Origin: Microstegium vimineum
Taxonomy: Eukaryota; Streptophyta; Magnoliopsida; Poales; Poaceae
Reading direction: 5' to 3'
NCBI GenBank assembly: GCA_022036555.1
Contig: CM039134.1
Coordinates: 11,098,818-11,162,817, forward strand
Length of the DNA stretch: 64,000 bases
The translations under genes were made by a program, and so were the position numbers. Shown piece after piece: positions 49,163 through 59,922 of this stretch. Numbering within the stretch: the stretch's first letter is position 1; each line of letters starts with the position of its first letter. A model generated the notes under the pieces. It did not search any database, was not told the DNA's origin, and saw only the letters and a list, made by a program, of their open reading frames with translations.

Positions 49163-49461
49163 TACCTTTTATTACATATTTAGATATAATATATATCTAG
49201 ATGTATAGTGAAAGTTATGAATATAAAAAACCAAAATATATTATAATTTGGAACGGAGATAGTTTTTTAAAAGTCTTCTTAAGTAAATTTATTGGAAATA
49301 ATTAATCAAAACTAGTCATAAAGGCAAGCAGACGCTGAACTGCTGAAGTGCTGAACCCATAAACCCCACAAGGCCACACAACCCAGACCAACCGCCTCGT
49401 GTCCCCGTTCACCTCCACGTCTCCCCATTCCCGCCCGAGGCGTCGACCTTGTTGGGGACTC

Positions 49462-52400
49462 ATGGGCCCCACAACCCGCTCCCACTTTGTCTACAATCGC
49501 CGCCGCCGCGGCCGAGGCGGGCGGCACGCCGTCGAGGAGGCTTCCGACGAGGAGGAGCAGCGGGTGGACAGCTCCTCCTCATCCTCCGACGAAGAAGGAG
49601 ATGAGGAAGAAGATGCTGAAGCGTCCGGAGAGGACGTCGATGATGAGGAGGAAGAGGAGGCGGTCGCTGCCCAACCTGCGGCCAAGCAGCCACCCGCAGC
49701 TGCGGCGGCGGGGGAGAGAGGGGCGGAAGGAAGGGCTCGATAACCATCAGCCTCAAAAAAGTGTGCAAGGTAGTGGTCGGTGCAAAATACTTGTCAAAGA
49801 CTTTGTGGTTATTTTGCTGCATCTCCTTGCTATGTGCCTTCCATTTATGTTCAGAAAGACGGCTTCTTTCTGAGGCTTGGAGCCTAACTTGGATTTTGGA
49901 GATAGAAATTGCTTCTTTTGCACACTCACTTTTACCAATTTGGGGGTTATAAAATAAAATAGGAACGGGCGCTTCTCTTGGACGCAAAGTTGTACTCCCT
50001 CCGTTCCAAATTATAAGACACATCCCAAGAATCTTGGAGAGTCAAACTATCTCAAGTTTGACCAAATTTATATGACAATATAATAACATTTACGATGTCA
50101 ACTAAGTATCGTTATATTCGTTATCAATTATATTTTTATAGTATGCTTATTTGATATTATAAATCTTTAGTTTTCTCTATAATTATTGGTCAAACTTGAG
50201 ATGCTTTGACTCTCCAAGATTCTTGGAAAGTCTTATAATTTGGGACGGAGGCTGTATTTTTTAATCAATTTCTCAGTTTATTCGTTATGGCCTAATTCCT
50301 AGTTTTGAATACGAAAAAATAAGGCTTCGGACCTTAATGAGAAACGGCCCTCCAATTTAGGAGTACACGTTTGGTTTTAACAGCGCCTTCTTTTTTGTTC
50401 ACTTCAGCAACATTTTGATATTCTTTGTCGCATAGATTTCCTTTCATAATGGTGTAGTGTCAGTGATTCCCCTTTGTATGCATTTCTTGCACTGGGATTT
50501 TCATGTGTTCTTCTTTATGCCTGGTTGCAGGTGTGCAAAAGGACAGGGCACCAGGCAGGGTTCATGGGGGCTGTGTACATCGACTGCCCCATGAAGCCTT
50601 GCTTCTTATGCAAGATGCCAGGTTCTGATCTCTGCGCGATTATTTTGTTATGCTTTTGGGGTACAACTGTACAAGAGTCAATAATTTAGGATGGTCAGAA
50701 CACTTGTTTTCAGTGTGGATTGGGCTGATTTGTCTCTATAAACTGGTGTTCATGTTACATGCCGAAATAGCATTGTCGAAGGATTCCTGTTTAAACTAAT
50801 GCCTATGAGAGTAGGTTAGGCTAATTATTTATTTGAAATAGAAAATAAAACTGAAAGAAGTTGCACCGATGGACCAGCATATAGTATTATTTCCTTATGT
50901 TTCTGCACCCAGGGATTTAAAGATGCTTCCTAATGCTTCATAGCAGTTTACATGTTTTTTTTTGAGGAAAAGCAGTTTACATGTTTTTTTTTGAGGAAAA
51001 GCAGTTTACATGTTTTACTTATGGTTTGAAAGCTTTATCAACAATACAAATGAATCTTGGAATACAAGTCCACAATGGATCCTTAGATGAAAATGATATG
51101 AATGCTGATTTTCTCAGTCACCAACACTATGTTTCGTGGACAGGTCATACAACCTTGACTTGCCCACATAGAGTAGCAATGGAGCATGGTGTTATCCCAG
51201 CCCCTAGAAGGAATACAAACACTTCACTAGATTATGTTTTTCAGAGCCAAGTCAAGGGCAAGATTTCCATGGTACAGTGTGGCATTATATTCTGTGTTTT
51301 TTGTTGCCAATTGCAATATTTCATATTGCTCCTTTTTTGTTAGTACCAGATCTGTCACTTTTCTTCTCTTACCAATTCTAGGTTAAGCCTAAGTTTCCGA
51401 TACCCAACCAACTAGAGTGTGGAAACATAAAATTTCATCAGAGGCGTGTGACATGCTTGGAGTTTCATCCAACTAAGAACAATGTTCTTTTATCAGGAGA
51501 CAAGGTATTGCACTACTACTGTTGAACTTTGTTGCCCTCTTAATTACTTACAACTATCTGTATCTATGCATTCCGAGTGCCCAAAAATGGTTAGATTGCA
51601 GGAACATGTAGGCACATACTAATCAATCTTCGTTCTTTCCATGCAGAAAGGGCTTCTGGGTATCTGGGATTATGTTAAGTTGCATGAGAAGATTACATAT
51701 GATTCTGTGCACTCCTGTATTCTGAATAGCATGAAGTAAGAGTATTCCTTGATGGTTGTTTCCTGTCTCTTTGTTTTTTGTGTGCAAAGGACAAAATGTT
51801 GTAACATAACTTGACCTTGTTCAGGATTGATACCACCAACGATGGGATGATATATACAGCTTCCTCTGATGGTACTATCAGTTTTACCGATTTGGACACT
51901 GGCATTGGTTCCCCCTTGTTAAATCTCAACCCGAATGGTTGGAATGTAAGTTTACTTTCAGGTCATGTTCTATAGATCACTTTGTTCAAAGAATTTATAA
52001 AGATGATATTTTTCAGTCTCTCTTCCTCCCCCCATCTTTTCTGTAATTATGCATTCATTAGATAGCATTGATCTGAATTAATTTCTATCCATTCTGAGCT
52101 TGTTTTTAATGAACCCTGGCCCTTCGTCGTTGCTTACAACAGGGTCCAAGCTCTTGGCACATGATATACGGGATGGACTTAAACACTGACAAAGGTCTTC
52201 TTTTGGTGGCAGATAGCTTTGGTTTTCTTTACTTGTGAGTATCTTTAGCAACTGGGTGGTACCTTTCTGAGATTTATTCCTAATAGTGTAGAGTATTGCT
52301 ATATATGCAATTTCCTTTGAAACAACTGATCAATTTGTTCTTGTGATCCATTTTATGCATTTGTTTGGCAGCTCAATTACAAATGGTTTGTCATCGGTGA

Positions 52401-53558
52401 CTGTTTTACATTTGAATTCAGAGATATTGTTGTACGCTTCCACACTTGCATGCATCAAATGTGGCATTCTGCTGTAAGCTATTATTAATTCTTGCAGCCT
52501 GGATAGACGGTCAAAGACGAGAACTGGACATCCAATTCTTATCCATAAAAAGGGTAGTAAGGTAACCAGCCTACATTGCAACCCTGCACGACCCGAAGTT
52601 CTTCTAAGCAGCGGAAATGATCACTATGTGAGTGTGTTCTGCATATGTAAAGTCCCCCCTTTTCTTGTTTTCTATTTGATATCTCCACATCTCTGTAATT
52701 ATTAGGCCCGTATTTGGATACAAGGAAGCTTGAAGCCAACTCTCCCCTTGCCGGCCTTGCTCATGGACGGGTTGTTAATTCAGGATACTTTTCTCCTCGA
52801 AGCGGAAATAAGATCTTGACAACTTGTCAGGACAACCGAATTCGTGTATGGGACTATATTCTTGGTGATCTGCAATCCCCAAGTAGAGAAATTGTGCATA
52901 GTCATGATTTCAATCGCCATCTGACTCCCTTCAAAGCTGAGTGGGATCCAAAGGTTTCAGTTATAATTAAAAATAGCATTTTTTGGATTTTATTATTTTC
53001 ACAATAGCTGTGCCCAATTCTGAAATGGATTGTTAATTCTCTGCAGGATTACACTGAAACAGTTGCAGTTATTGGCCGTTACATAAGTGAGAACTACAAT
53101 GGTGTTGCTCTACATCCAATTGATTTCATAGATACCAGTTCTGGGAAGCTTCTGGCTGAGGTGATGGACCCTGACATAACAACCATCAGCCCAGTGAACA
53201 AGCTACACCCGCAAGATGACATCCTAGCTACAGGAAGCTCAAGGTAGCCCTATCGATATATAAGTACATAATACTGTTATCCAGTGCTAGATTTTTTTCC
53301 CTCCACAACTCACAAGGTGGCCCTTGCAGGTCTATTTTCATTTGGAAACCAAAAACTGAAGATGAACTTACTGAAGAAAGGGCCAAACAGAAGACCAAGG
53401 AATACGTCTATGGATCAAGTTCCCGGAAGAAAGCAAATGGCAAGCATGGCAATAGTAGTGATGACGACTCAGATGGTGATTCTGGCGGAAAGAACAAGAA
53501 AGCAAAGAAGACTCGCTTCACTCATGCAGTAAAGGGAAAGGGCAAATCCAAAGTCTGA
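49462..53558 (+). CDS. DDB2: DDB2, UV-damaged-DNA-binding WD40 protein
   Basis: Eleven exons: 49462-49769, 50531-50621, 51144-51271, 51382-51504, 51647-51735, 51825-51945, 52143-52234, 52498-52627, 52706-52953, 53047-53243 and 53330-53558; about 585 aa once two missing bases are allowed for. The N-terminus is basic then acidic (Glu/Asp-rich). A plant-specific Cys/His zinc-knuckle-like block follows: CKRTGHQAGF, CPMKPCFLCKMPGH and CPHRV. WD40 blades contain VTCLEFHPTKNNVLLSGDK, LLGIWDY, YTASSDGTISFTDL, VTSLHCNPARPEVLLSSGND, ILTTCQDNRIRVWDY and SIFIWKPK. The tail is Lys-rich. DDB2 finds UV photoproducts and binds DDB1-CUL4 for nucleotide-excision repair. Frame breaks: exon 1 near 49703-49722, and exon 9 at 52716-52717 in the WDxR box. 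The start was chosen at the first ATG (MGPTTRSH). Confidence 0.92.
49995..50254. mobile_element. Stowaway MITE in DDB2 intron 1
   Basis: CTCCCTCCGTTCCAAATTATAAG at the left; the right end reverse-complements to CAGCCTCCGTCCCAAATTATAAG. TA is at 49993-49994 and 50255-50256. 260 bp, same family as 48916-49162. Confidence 0.9.
50942..51016. repeat. 29-bp tandem repeat in DDB2 intron 2
   Basis: AGCAGTTTACATG followed by a T run and GAGGAAA starts at 50942, 50971 and 51000; the third copy is partial. The T runs make it prone to slippage. Confidence 0.85.
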
Positions 53559-54254
53559 TGCTGGGTGTATATCGTTCGGTAGCAATTTTGACAAGAAACC
53601 AGCCATTACTAGCTGCTGCCACATCTTCTTTTGTACCATCTTGGCCCCCTTAGCTAAGATGCTGAATACGATACACGCGTGGTTCGGCTGCTTTTGAATT
53701 CCATATAAACACATGCTGAAGATCCATATCAAACAAATGCTGTTGAACCCAATAGTTGTGACTGCAGCAATGCTCCCAAGGAGTTAGCCAGTTAGGTCTA
53801 TAAATAGGTTTCAGTTGCTTTTGAATCCTGACATGCTTATGGTCACTTGTCAATGATGGCTTTTAATGGTTTAATCTCATATCAACGTATGAAACTCCTG
53901 ACAGTTGGTTGAATGCAATTTATATGTTCATAAATATTGATGCTCTCATATGTTTATTTGTCCTGTCATCAGTTTTGTCACCCATGTTGACGAGTGAATA
54001 AATGAAATTTTCTGGCTGCCTATATCACCCATGCTTGTGCAGAGGAAGGGAGGAACTATAGGGTACACACATGGAATGCGCAAGATAACAAAGCTATACA
54101 CCTGAGGTGGTCAATTGGCGGAGCTTGCAGCTAACTAGATATGCACCTTTACAGTACTTCTTTATAAATATTTTGTAACAAAAAATGAAGTTATGTTTCG
54201 GTGAATTTGTCCAAGCCAAAAAAAAAAAGCTAAATGTTTGTGACTAGTCTCACC
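53559..54254. other. DDB2 3' UTR and convergent intergenic sequence
   Basis: No gene is seen. A candidate polyadenylation element is AATAAATGAA near 53997. Open frames on the minus strand at 53469-53853 are antisense to DDB2 and lack domains. Confidence 0.45.
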
Positions 54255-54266
54255 AAAGCTTTCATG

Positions 54267-54559
54267 GGTTCACGACACAAGCCATTGGTTGGGGAGCTTC
54301 CACCCAGAGTTTAAATCCTGGGTGCGACACCATATTCTGGATTTATTTCAGGATTTTCTGGCGCTATGCATTAAGTGATAGGCGACGTTCTCGTCGACGT
54401 CGACAGCGAGGCGCCTGTGGTGACTTCGTGAACTCCAAAATTTGTTGGCTCAGTCCTTCGAAGGTGCTTATAGGGATAGGGTTTGCGTACGTGTGTTCAT
54501 AGGGGTGAGTGTGCGTGCATGTTGAGCGTGACGTTGTATTGTGTAATCTCAAAAAAAAA
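54267..54559 (+). mobile_element. SINE with 12-bp target-site duplication
   Basis: AAAGCTTTCATG flanks at 54255-54266 and 54560-54571. The head has a tRNA-like B-box relic (GTTTAAATCCTGGGTGCGAC). The 3' part carries CTTATAGGGATAGGGTTTGC and GTTCATAGGGGTGAGTGTGC, typical of a widespread grass SINE 3' end, and finishes in an A run. About 293 bp, lying between convergent DDB2 and RUS genes. Confidence 0.88.
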
Positions 54560-54978
54560 AAAGCTTTCATGCGTAGAAATTTGATGCATTGCATCAGGTT
54601 AGATTAAAAAAAATAGTCAAGGAGACAAGCGAGTGCCGTTTAGCATCAGATCAATTGACCACTTGATATCAGTTGCTAGCTTAAAGGAAAATAACAAAAT
54701 CAGCTGATGCAATATTTCTATTTTTGATGTGTGAAGACAAACATCTGGCCACATGCCAAACAGAGTATATTATAATATGAATTATTAGGTCACTAAGCAT
54801 CTGCCGCATGGGAATCTCGATGCCTACATGATGCTCATTTGCAATAGATTCAGCAGGTCATGATCACGCGATAGAAAACAAGATTCTACACTGTCCTCTA
54901 GGTTACCATCAGTATGAACCGTGAAACCAATAAAAGAGCAAGTTATCAGGAGGATGATTGGTAAGCAACAGTGGCATC

Positions 54979-57900
54979 TTACACCTCTTGGCCTAGATGT
55001 TCCAACACCAAGATGGGCTCTTTTGGCACTTTCAAAATGATTAGGTTCTGATCCCAGCCAGCGCTCCCCATTTGTTCGAGGAAGTCAGTAAATCCATTCT
55101 CCAATGCAACTAGGCTCTCTTCTAACCACGAGAAAACCCCATCCTGCCTTAGCTGATTCTTGTGAAGCCAATGTGCTTGCCACAGGCTCCTTAGAACTGA
55201 CATGCTTGTTGCCGACTCCTGAAAAAACAGTGAAGCTGATAACGGTATCGATTTGATCTGGTGCCCAGCTAGTTGAATGCCGTTTCAGTAGTAGATTACC
55301 TTGAAAGTAACTAGAAATGTTGGCTCCCTTGATCCAAGCTGCTCAAAGAAGAGGATATACTTCTCATTCTTGTACAACTTCAATAATCTATGCACCTGTT
55401 CAATAATTTAACAGATTGGCACCAAAATAATTAAATGACATGCAGAATACACTCTTGCAGATTCAAAGAGTGAACAGGTTTGGAAATTGCTTGAGAAAGC
55501 GATACCAAATGAGTCGTGTTATGAATAATGTTTCAAAAAGCATTAGGCACTAGGCAGACAGTTGGGCTCCTAGCACCAAGGCGTTTCTTGATGTTTGTAT
55601 TCTATGACTTTCTGTGGGTGGTTTGAGTACTTATATGCTAAATAACGAAAATTAGCATATCAGAATAATGCATCCTTGAGTAGTTTGTCTTTCTTCATCT
55701 GTAATTTGTCCATTTATTTACATACATCAAGTCCAAAATATCTCCGTGCACAAAAATAGACAAAAATGCCTATGTGCTAGCCTAGGCGAGCTCTACTTAC
55801 CGTGGCTTAGGCAGAGCTGGGCATTGCTTTTTTAAACAGAGGTTATGAAATAGCCAAGGGAACTGCTGCGGACCATTAGCTCCTGGATACATGCTTGCTG
55901 CTGCCTGCTAGTTTTTCCTGAGTCAGACTAAGCCACAGACAAGCTAGTGATTTTTTTCTTTTTGACACCCACCAACGTTAAATTGTTCTCAAAGAAACAG
56001 ATTACTTCAGTAGATTTAACAGGAATGGTCGATTGTGAGAAAGTTGAAGGCCCCCTTCATTTCACTCAAAACTGGAATGTTGACATGTTGTCACTAATTT
56101 CTTCTCGGATGTGTTCTCACCAATTTATAGCTCATTCAAGATTAGATTAATGAAACATAGATCATGGTCAATCCAGGTAGTTATAAACGGTACAGGAAAT
56201 AAAATATCAATCAGGAGAGAGGCTAGGATTTAAGGAAAAAGAAACAAGAATGTCATGCAGTGGTTGATGGATGCAAACTGAGCTCTACATTGGGTCCTAA
56301 CATATTAACTACAACCCAACTGTTACCCCCACTAATTCTAATTCCCAAGGCACCTTCCCAAGGAAGCCCATCTACAGATAAGATCACTGTTTGCCTAAAT
56401 GGCAGTTTATAGATTCTTTAAACGGTAAAAAAGAGAGTAACTGTGTTGTTTAGGCAATAAACAGTCCATTAAATGGATTAATTTGAATGGTCAAAAATGG
56501 GAAAGTGGTTTAAATGGAATGGAGGAAAATGTTATTAGACGGGTTAAACGGCCTTTTAATTCAACTGATTAGTAAATATATGACGATGTCAGCCACCACA
56601 TTGGCACCCAACATACAAGAGGGAATGGGATTTAGTTTCCTTCCCCAAAATTTTTACTTTCTATAATACTTCCTCCATCCCAAATTATAAGACACTTTGG
56701 CTTTTCAAGATGCATAGATTTTTCCATGCTCTTAGATATACACTATGTCTAAATACATAGTAAAAACAATGTATCTAGAAAAGCCAAAACGTCTTATCAT
56801 TTGGAATGGAGGAAGTACTTATGTTTACATGCACAAATATGAATATTTGCTAGCTTATTAGATTTTTTCTGCATAAATATGTATATTTAGCGGTACTACA
56901 CAAAACCATTTAGGCTGTTTAACTTTGTTTAAACACTGTTTAAACAGCCTCATGGTAAATAAGGGTGACTGACTGTTTAGTGTTTACCATTTAGCTTAAG
57001 ATTGTAAAAAGTGTGGGAAAACTGAAGCTACCAAAGTTAACAGAATCAGCTGTTCATACCATGTCACTGGATTCATCACCACCAAGCATTCTTTCCATGG
57101 GCACACCAAAAGAAATTTGTGGACGCAAGAATCTTTCCCATGTTAAAATGCTTTCTTCTTCATTACAAGCAACATAACCTAAAACATCAAGCCAAAAACA
57201 CCAGGTACTAAGAAGTTACTAGAACTGTTTCAGAAAATAATAAGAAAAATGTAAAAATAATCATGAGAAGAAAATGTCACCAGGAACAGTATGTTGTGCA
57301 ACATGTGATCTCACAAGAATCCGGCCACGTTTTAGGTTTATCTAGCAATATTACCATGAAGAGGATTAATGCATATATGAAAATGCAGTCAAACATGGAA
57401 ATCTTCAACATAACTATCTCATTTCATCAAGCAAAACACAATTTGGGCCAAGCACCTTACTGTGCGGAACTTGAGAACTGATAGGGACTGATAGCGCAAC
57501 CAAAGATGTAGAAGACGTACACTCAGCCAAGTTAAAGCAAGAGTTAAGTATGATGACTTTACACATGCGGTATCCTAGAATAAAAACAACAACCGTAAAT
57601 GGATAAAAAATGATGGCATCTGTCTCCATGAATGAAATAGCATAACTGATCAATAAGATTGGCATATGGAAAGGTGGTTCCATATAAACAACATATAAAA
57701 CTTAATGAACTGTATACCATAATAAGTACACCGGTTGAAAGGCCTAAAAGCTGAGCTCCTACTTCCCATACTTCCTCCTGAAAATACGATACTGTTTCTT
57801 AAAAGATTATTATTGCAAGGAGTTTCAAGGCATTTTTATCCTTATCTTTAATGATTAAAATTTGTAATTTCGTTCTGGTTTTCACAAAAAAAGAAACATT

Positions 57901-58898
57901 ACACAGTATATCGATTAAATCAGATCCCAGAACTGTGATAATGTCAATGCTGCAGTCAGAAGACATAGGGCACAACTGACTATAAGAAAAGTATTTTACT
58001 CCAGTCGATACCTTTGCAGCAACCTCTCCAAGATTTCCAGATTCTGCAAAGTGATTCTGGATAACACGAAAGGAAGGATCTTTAAATCCTCTTGCTATGG
58101 CCTGCTTAAAAATTTGGAGTCAATGATCTTACACGCCATAGGGGCACTAAATGTCTTAGCTGCAGCCCAACTAAATGCAAGTGCAAAATCTTTTCAGATT
58201 ACCTTTGCAAGATTCCCCAATGATGCAAGTGGGAGGAAGTAACCTGGATACAGTGGAGTCATGAGCTCAAATATGCTGCAAAAATGGTACACATAATATT
58301 AGGACAGAGTTTTGTTTCTTGATTAGACTACTTGTAACATGGTTATGAATATCTGCTTCTGTTATTTTAAGAACTTATTATTGCCAACCTTCCAGCACTT
58401 CCAATGATATCTGCATACATCCTCCACTTCTTTGGGTCATCATCGAAAATCGCTCCAAAGCGTCCACCTAAAGATGCCATCCATAAATCTTCCTAAACAC
58501 CAAATTCTGACATGATAAAAAAAGTAATAATAGTACCAATGAGAAGACGCCCAAAAGCCCCAATGCCATCCTTTGATACCCATCTAAGGTTCAAATCAAC
58601 AGTGTTCAAGTTAGTTATGCTCATAACAAGACATTATCCACTCACATTAGCATCACGTTTTCATGTGCCTATATATCTCTCCTAGGTGACTATGATTCAT
58701 GGCACAGAAGAAAAACAAGAATGGGACAGAAGGCACCTAAAACTAATGTAAATATTTTCATCTCCCCAAAGCAATAACTCCAAGATTTCTACTTTCTAGT
58801 AACAGATAGAACTATATGAGTAGCAAAGATGACAATGACCTGATAGCAGCAGCAGATGCAGCTGCAGAAGTTCCTGTAAAAGATCCAACACCTACAGC
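54979..58898 (-). CDS. Root UVB sensitive (RUS, DUF647) protein, C-terminal 345 aa; 5' exons outside the window
   Basis: Eleven exons on the minus strand, all GT-AG and in frame: 58898-58840, 58583-58537, 58467-58389, 58275-58203, 58101-58012, 57777-57718, 57574-57461, 57341-57281, 57178-57060, 55395-55300 and 55218-54979. Family blocks include VGVGSFTGTSAAASAAAIRW, RFGAIFDDDPKKWRMYAD, YPGYFLPLASLGNLAK, DPSFRVIQNHFAESGNLGEV, EEVWEVGAQLLGL, LLHLWLRYQSLSVL, NLKRGRILVRSHV and SMSVLRSLWQAHWLHKNQ. RUS proteins act in plastid-linked early seedling growth, UV-B response and vitamin B6-related pathways; the biochemical role is not settled. The paralogue (RUS1-6) is not assigned. The N-terminal third is missing: the upstream intron contains a copia element and runs past the window end. 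Confidence 0.9.
56669..56815. mobile_element. Stowaway MITE in a RUS intron
   Basis: CTTCCTCCATCCCAAATTATAAG and, from the right, CTTCCTCCATTCCAAATGATAAG. TA at 56667-56668 and 56816-56817. 147 bp, in the 1.66-kb intron 55396-57059. Confidence 0.88.
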
Positions 58899-59225
58899 CT
58901 GTACCAATCTACAATCAGCTAATCAGTGATGGTGACATAAAGCTATGGCTGACGAGTATATTTGAAAAGGCTAGATATATAACATATTGGTCAATACACA
59001 TGACTTGAAAAAATAGCATGACTATAATTCATGTGTTGTCAACAACATGAAAATTAGGTAACCCATTTCCTTGTCACTTTGCATATGAAAGTACACGGTG
59101 ATCAGATTCACCATCAAAAGCTGGCAGTAAATATAGATGGAAAAGTGGAGTTCTTGCCCCTTTTCATTTCTTCTTTTGGGAGCATATGTTTAAAACCTAA
59201 TATCATCAACCTTATTTGTAAATTG
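58899..59225. other. RUS intron sequence
   Basis: AT-rich intron sequence upstream of exon 58840-58898, starting at the TTGGTACAG acceptor. No exon that would supply the missing N-terminal RUS residues is seen here. Confidence 0.55.
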
Positions 59226-59470
59226 CTCCCTCTGTTACAAATGAAAGTTCACTTTGGCTTTGTCCTAAGTCAAACCAACCAAATCTATAGAAAATGCATC
59301 AACATCTACAACATCAAATTTATTTCATTAAATTCTCCAAAAAAAAATATTTTAAAAGTGCATTTATTTGAACCTGTAGATGTTTTTTTTTAAAAAAAAA
59401 ACTTGATCAAAGTTAGAGAGGATTGACTTAGGACAAAGCCAAAGTGAGCTATGATTTGCAAAGGATGGAA
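59226..59470. mobile_element. Stowaway-like MITE in the RUS intron, adjacent to the copia insertion
   Basis: CTCCCTCTGTTACAAATGAAAG at the left resembles the reverse complement of the right, TTCCATCCTTTGCAAATCATAG; both are followed by CTCACTTTGGC/TTCACTTTGGC and TTTGTCCTAAGTCAA. The copia insertion point (59480) lies 10 bp outside its right end. Confidence 0.72.
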
Positions 59471-59480
59471 TATCCTATAA

Positions 59481-59712
59481 TGTTAGAATAGGCGCCCTTT
59501 GGGCTGGTCAGGACCCTAATCAGCGCAGGACTGTTTGGGTTAGATAGATATGACAGGCCAGATAGATACGGATACGGCAAGGACTCCTGATCCTTATAGG
59601 ACTCTGGACTCTTGATCCTTATAGGATTCTGGATCCTTGCCTGTATATATATGTAATTGTACCTTGCCTCATATCAATCAATCCAATCTATTCCTGATTA
59701 TACTTTCCTTCA
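59481..59712 (+). repeat. 5' LTR of the Hopscotch-like element
   Basis: 232 bp, TG...CA. A TATATATATG box near 59645 may belong to the LTR promoter. About 98.3% identical to the 3' copy. Confidence 0.92.
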
Positions 59713-59922
59713 TGGTAATCAGAGCCTAGGTCAATTTTTTTCTCTCTCTTCCGCTGCCCTAACCCGCGCGTCGGCTCCCCTTGCCGCGCGTTCCTTCCGC
59801 TGCCCGCACTGGCTCGCACGGCTCAGGTCCGCGCTGCCGCTGCAGCCGCCAGCCCACCCACGGGGCCCTCTGGTCCCCCCCTGGCAGTGCCCCTACACCC
59901 GCCGTCGATCTCCGTGCCGCCA

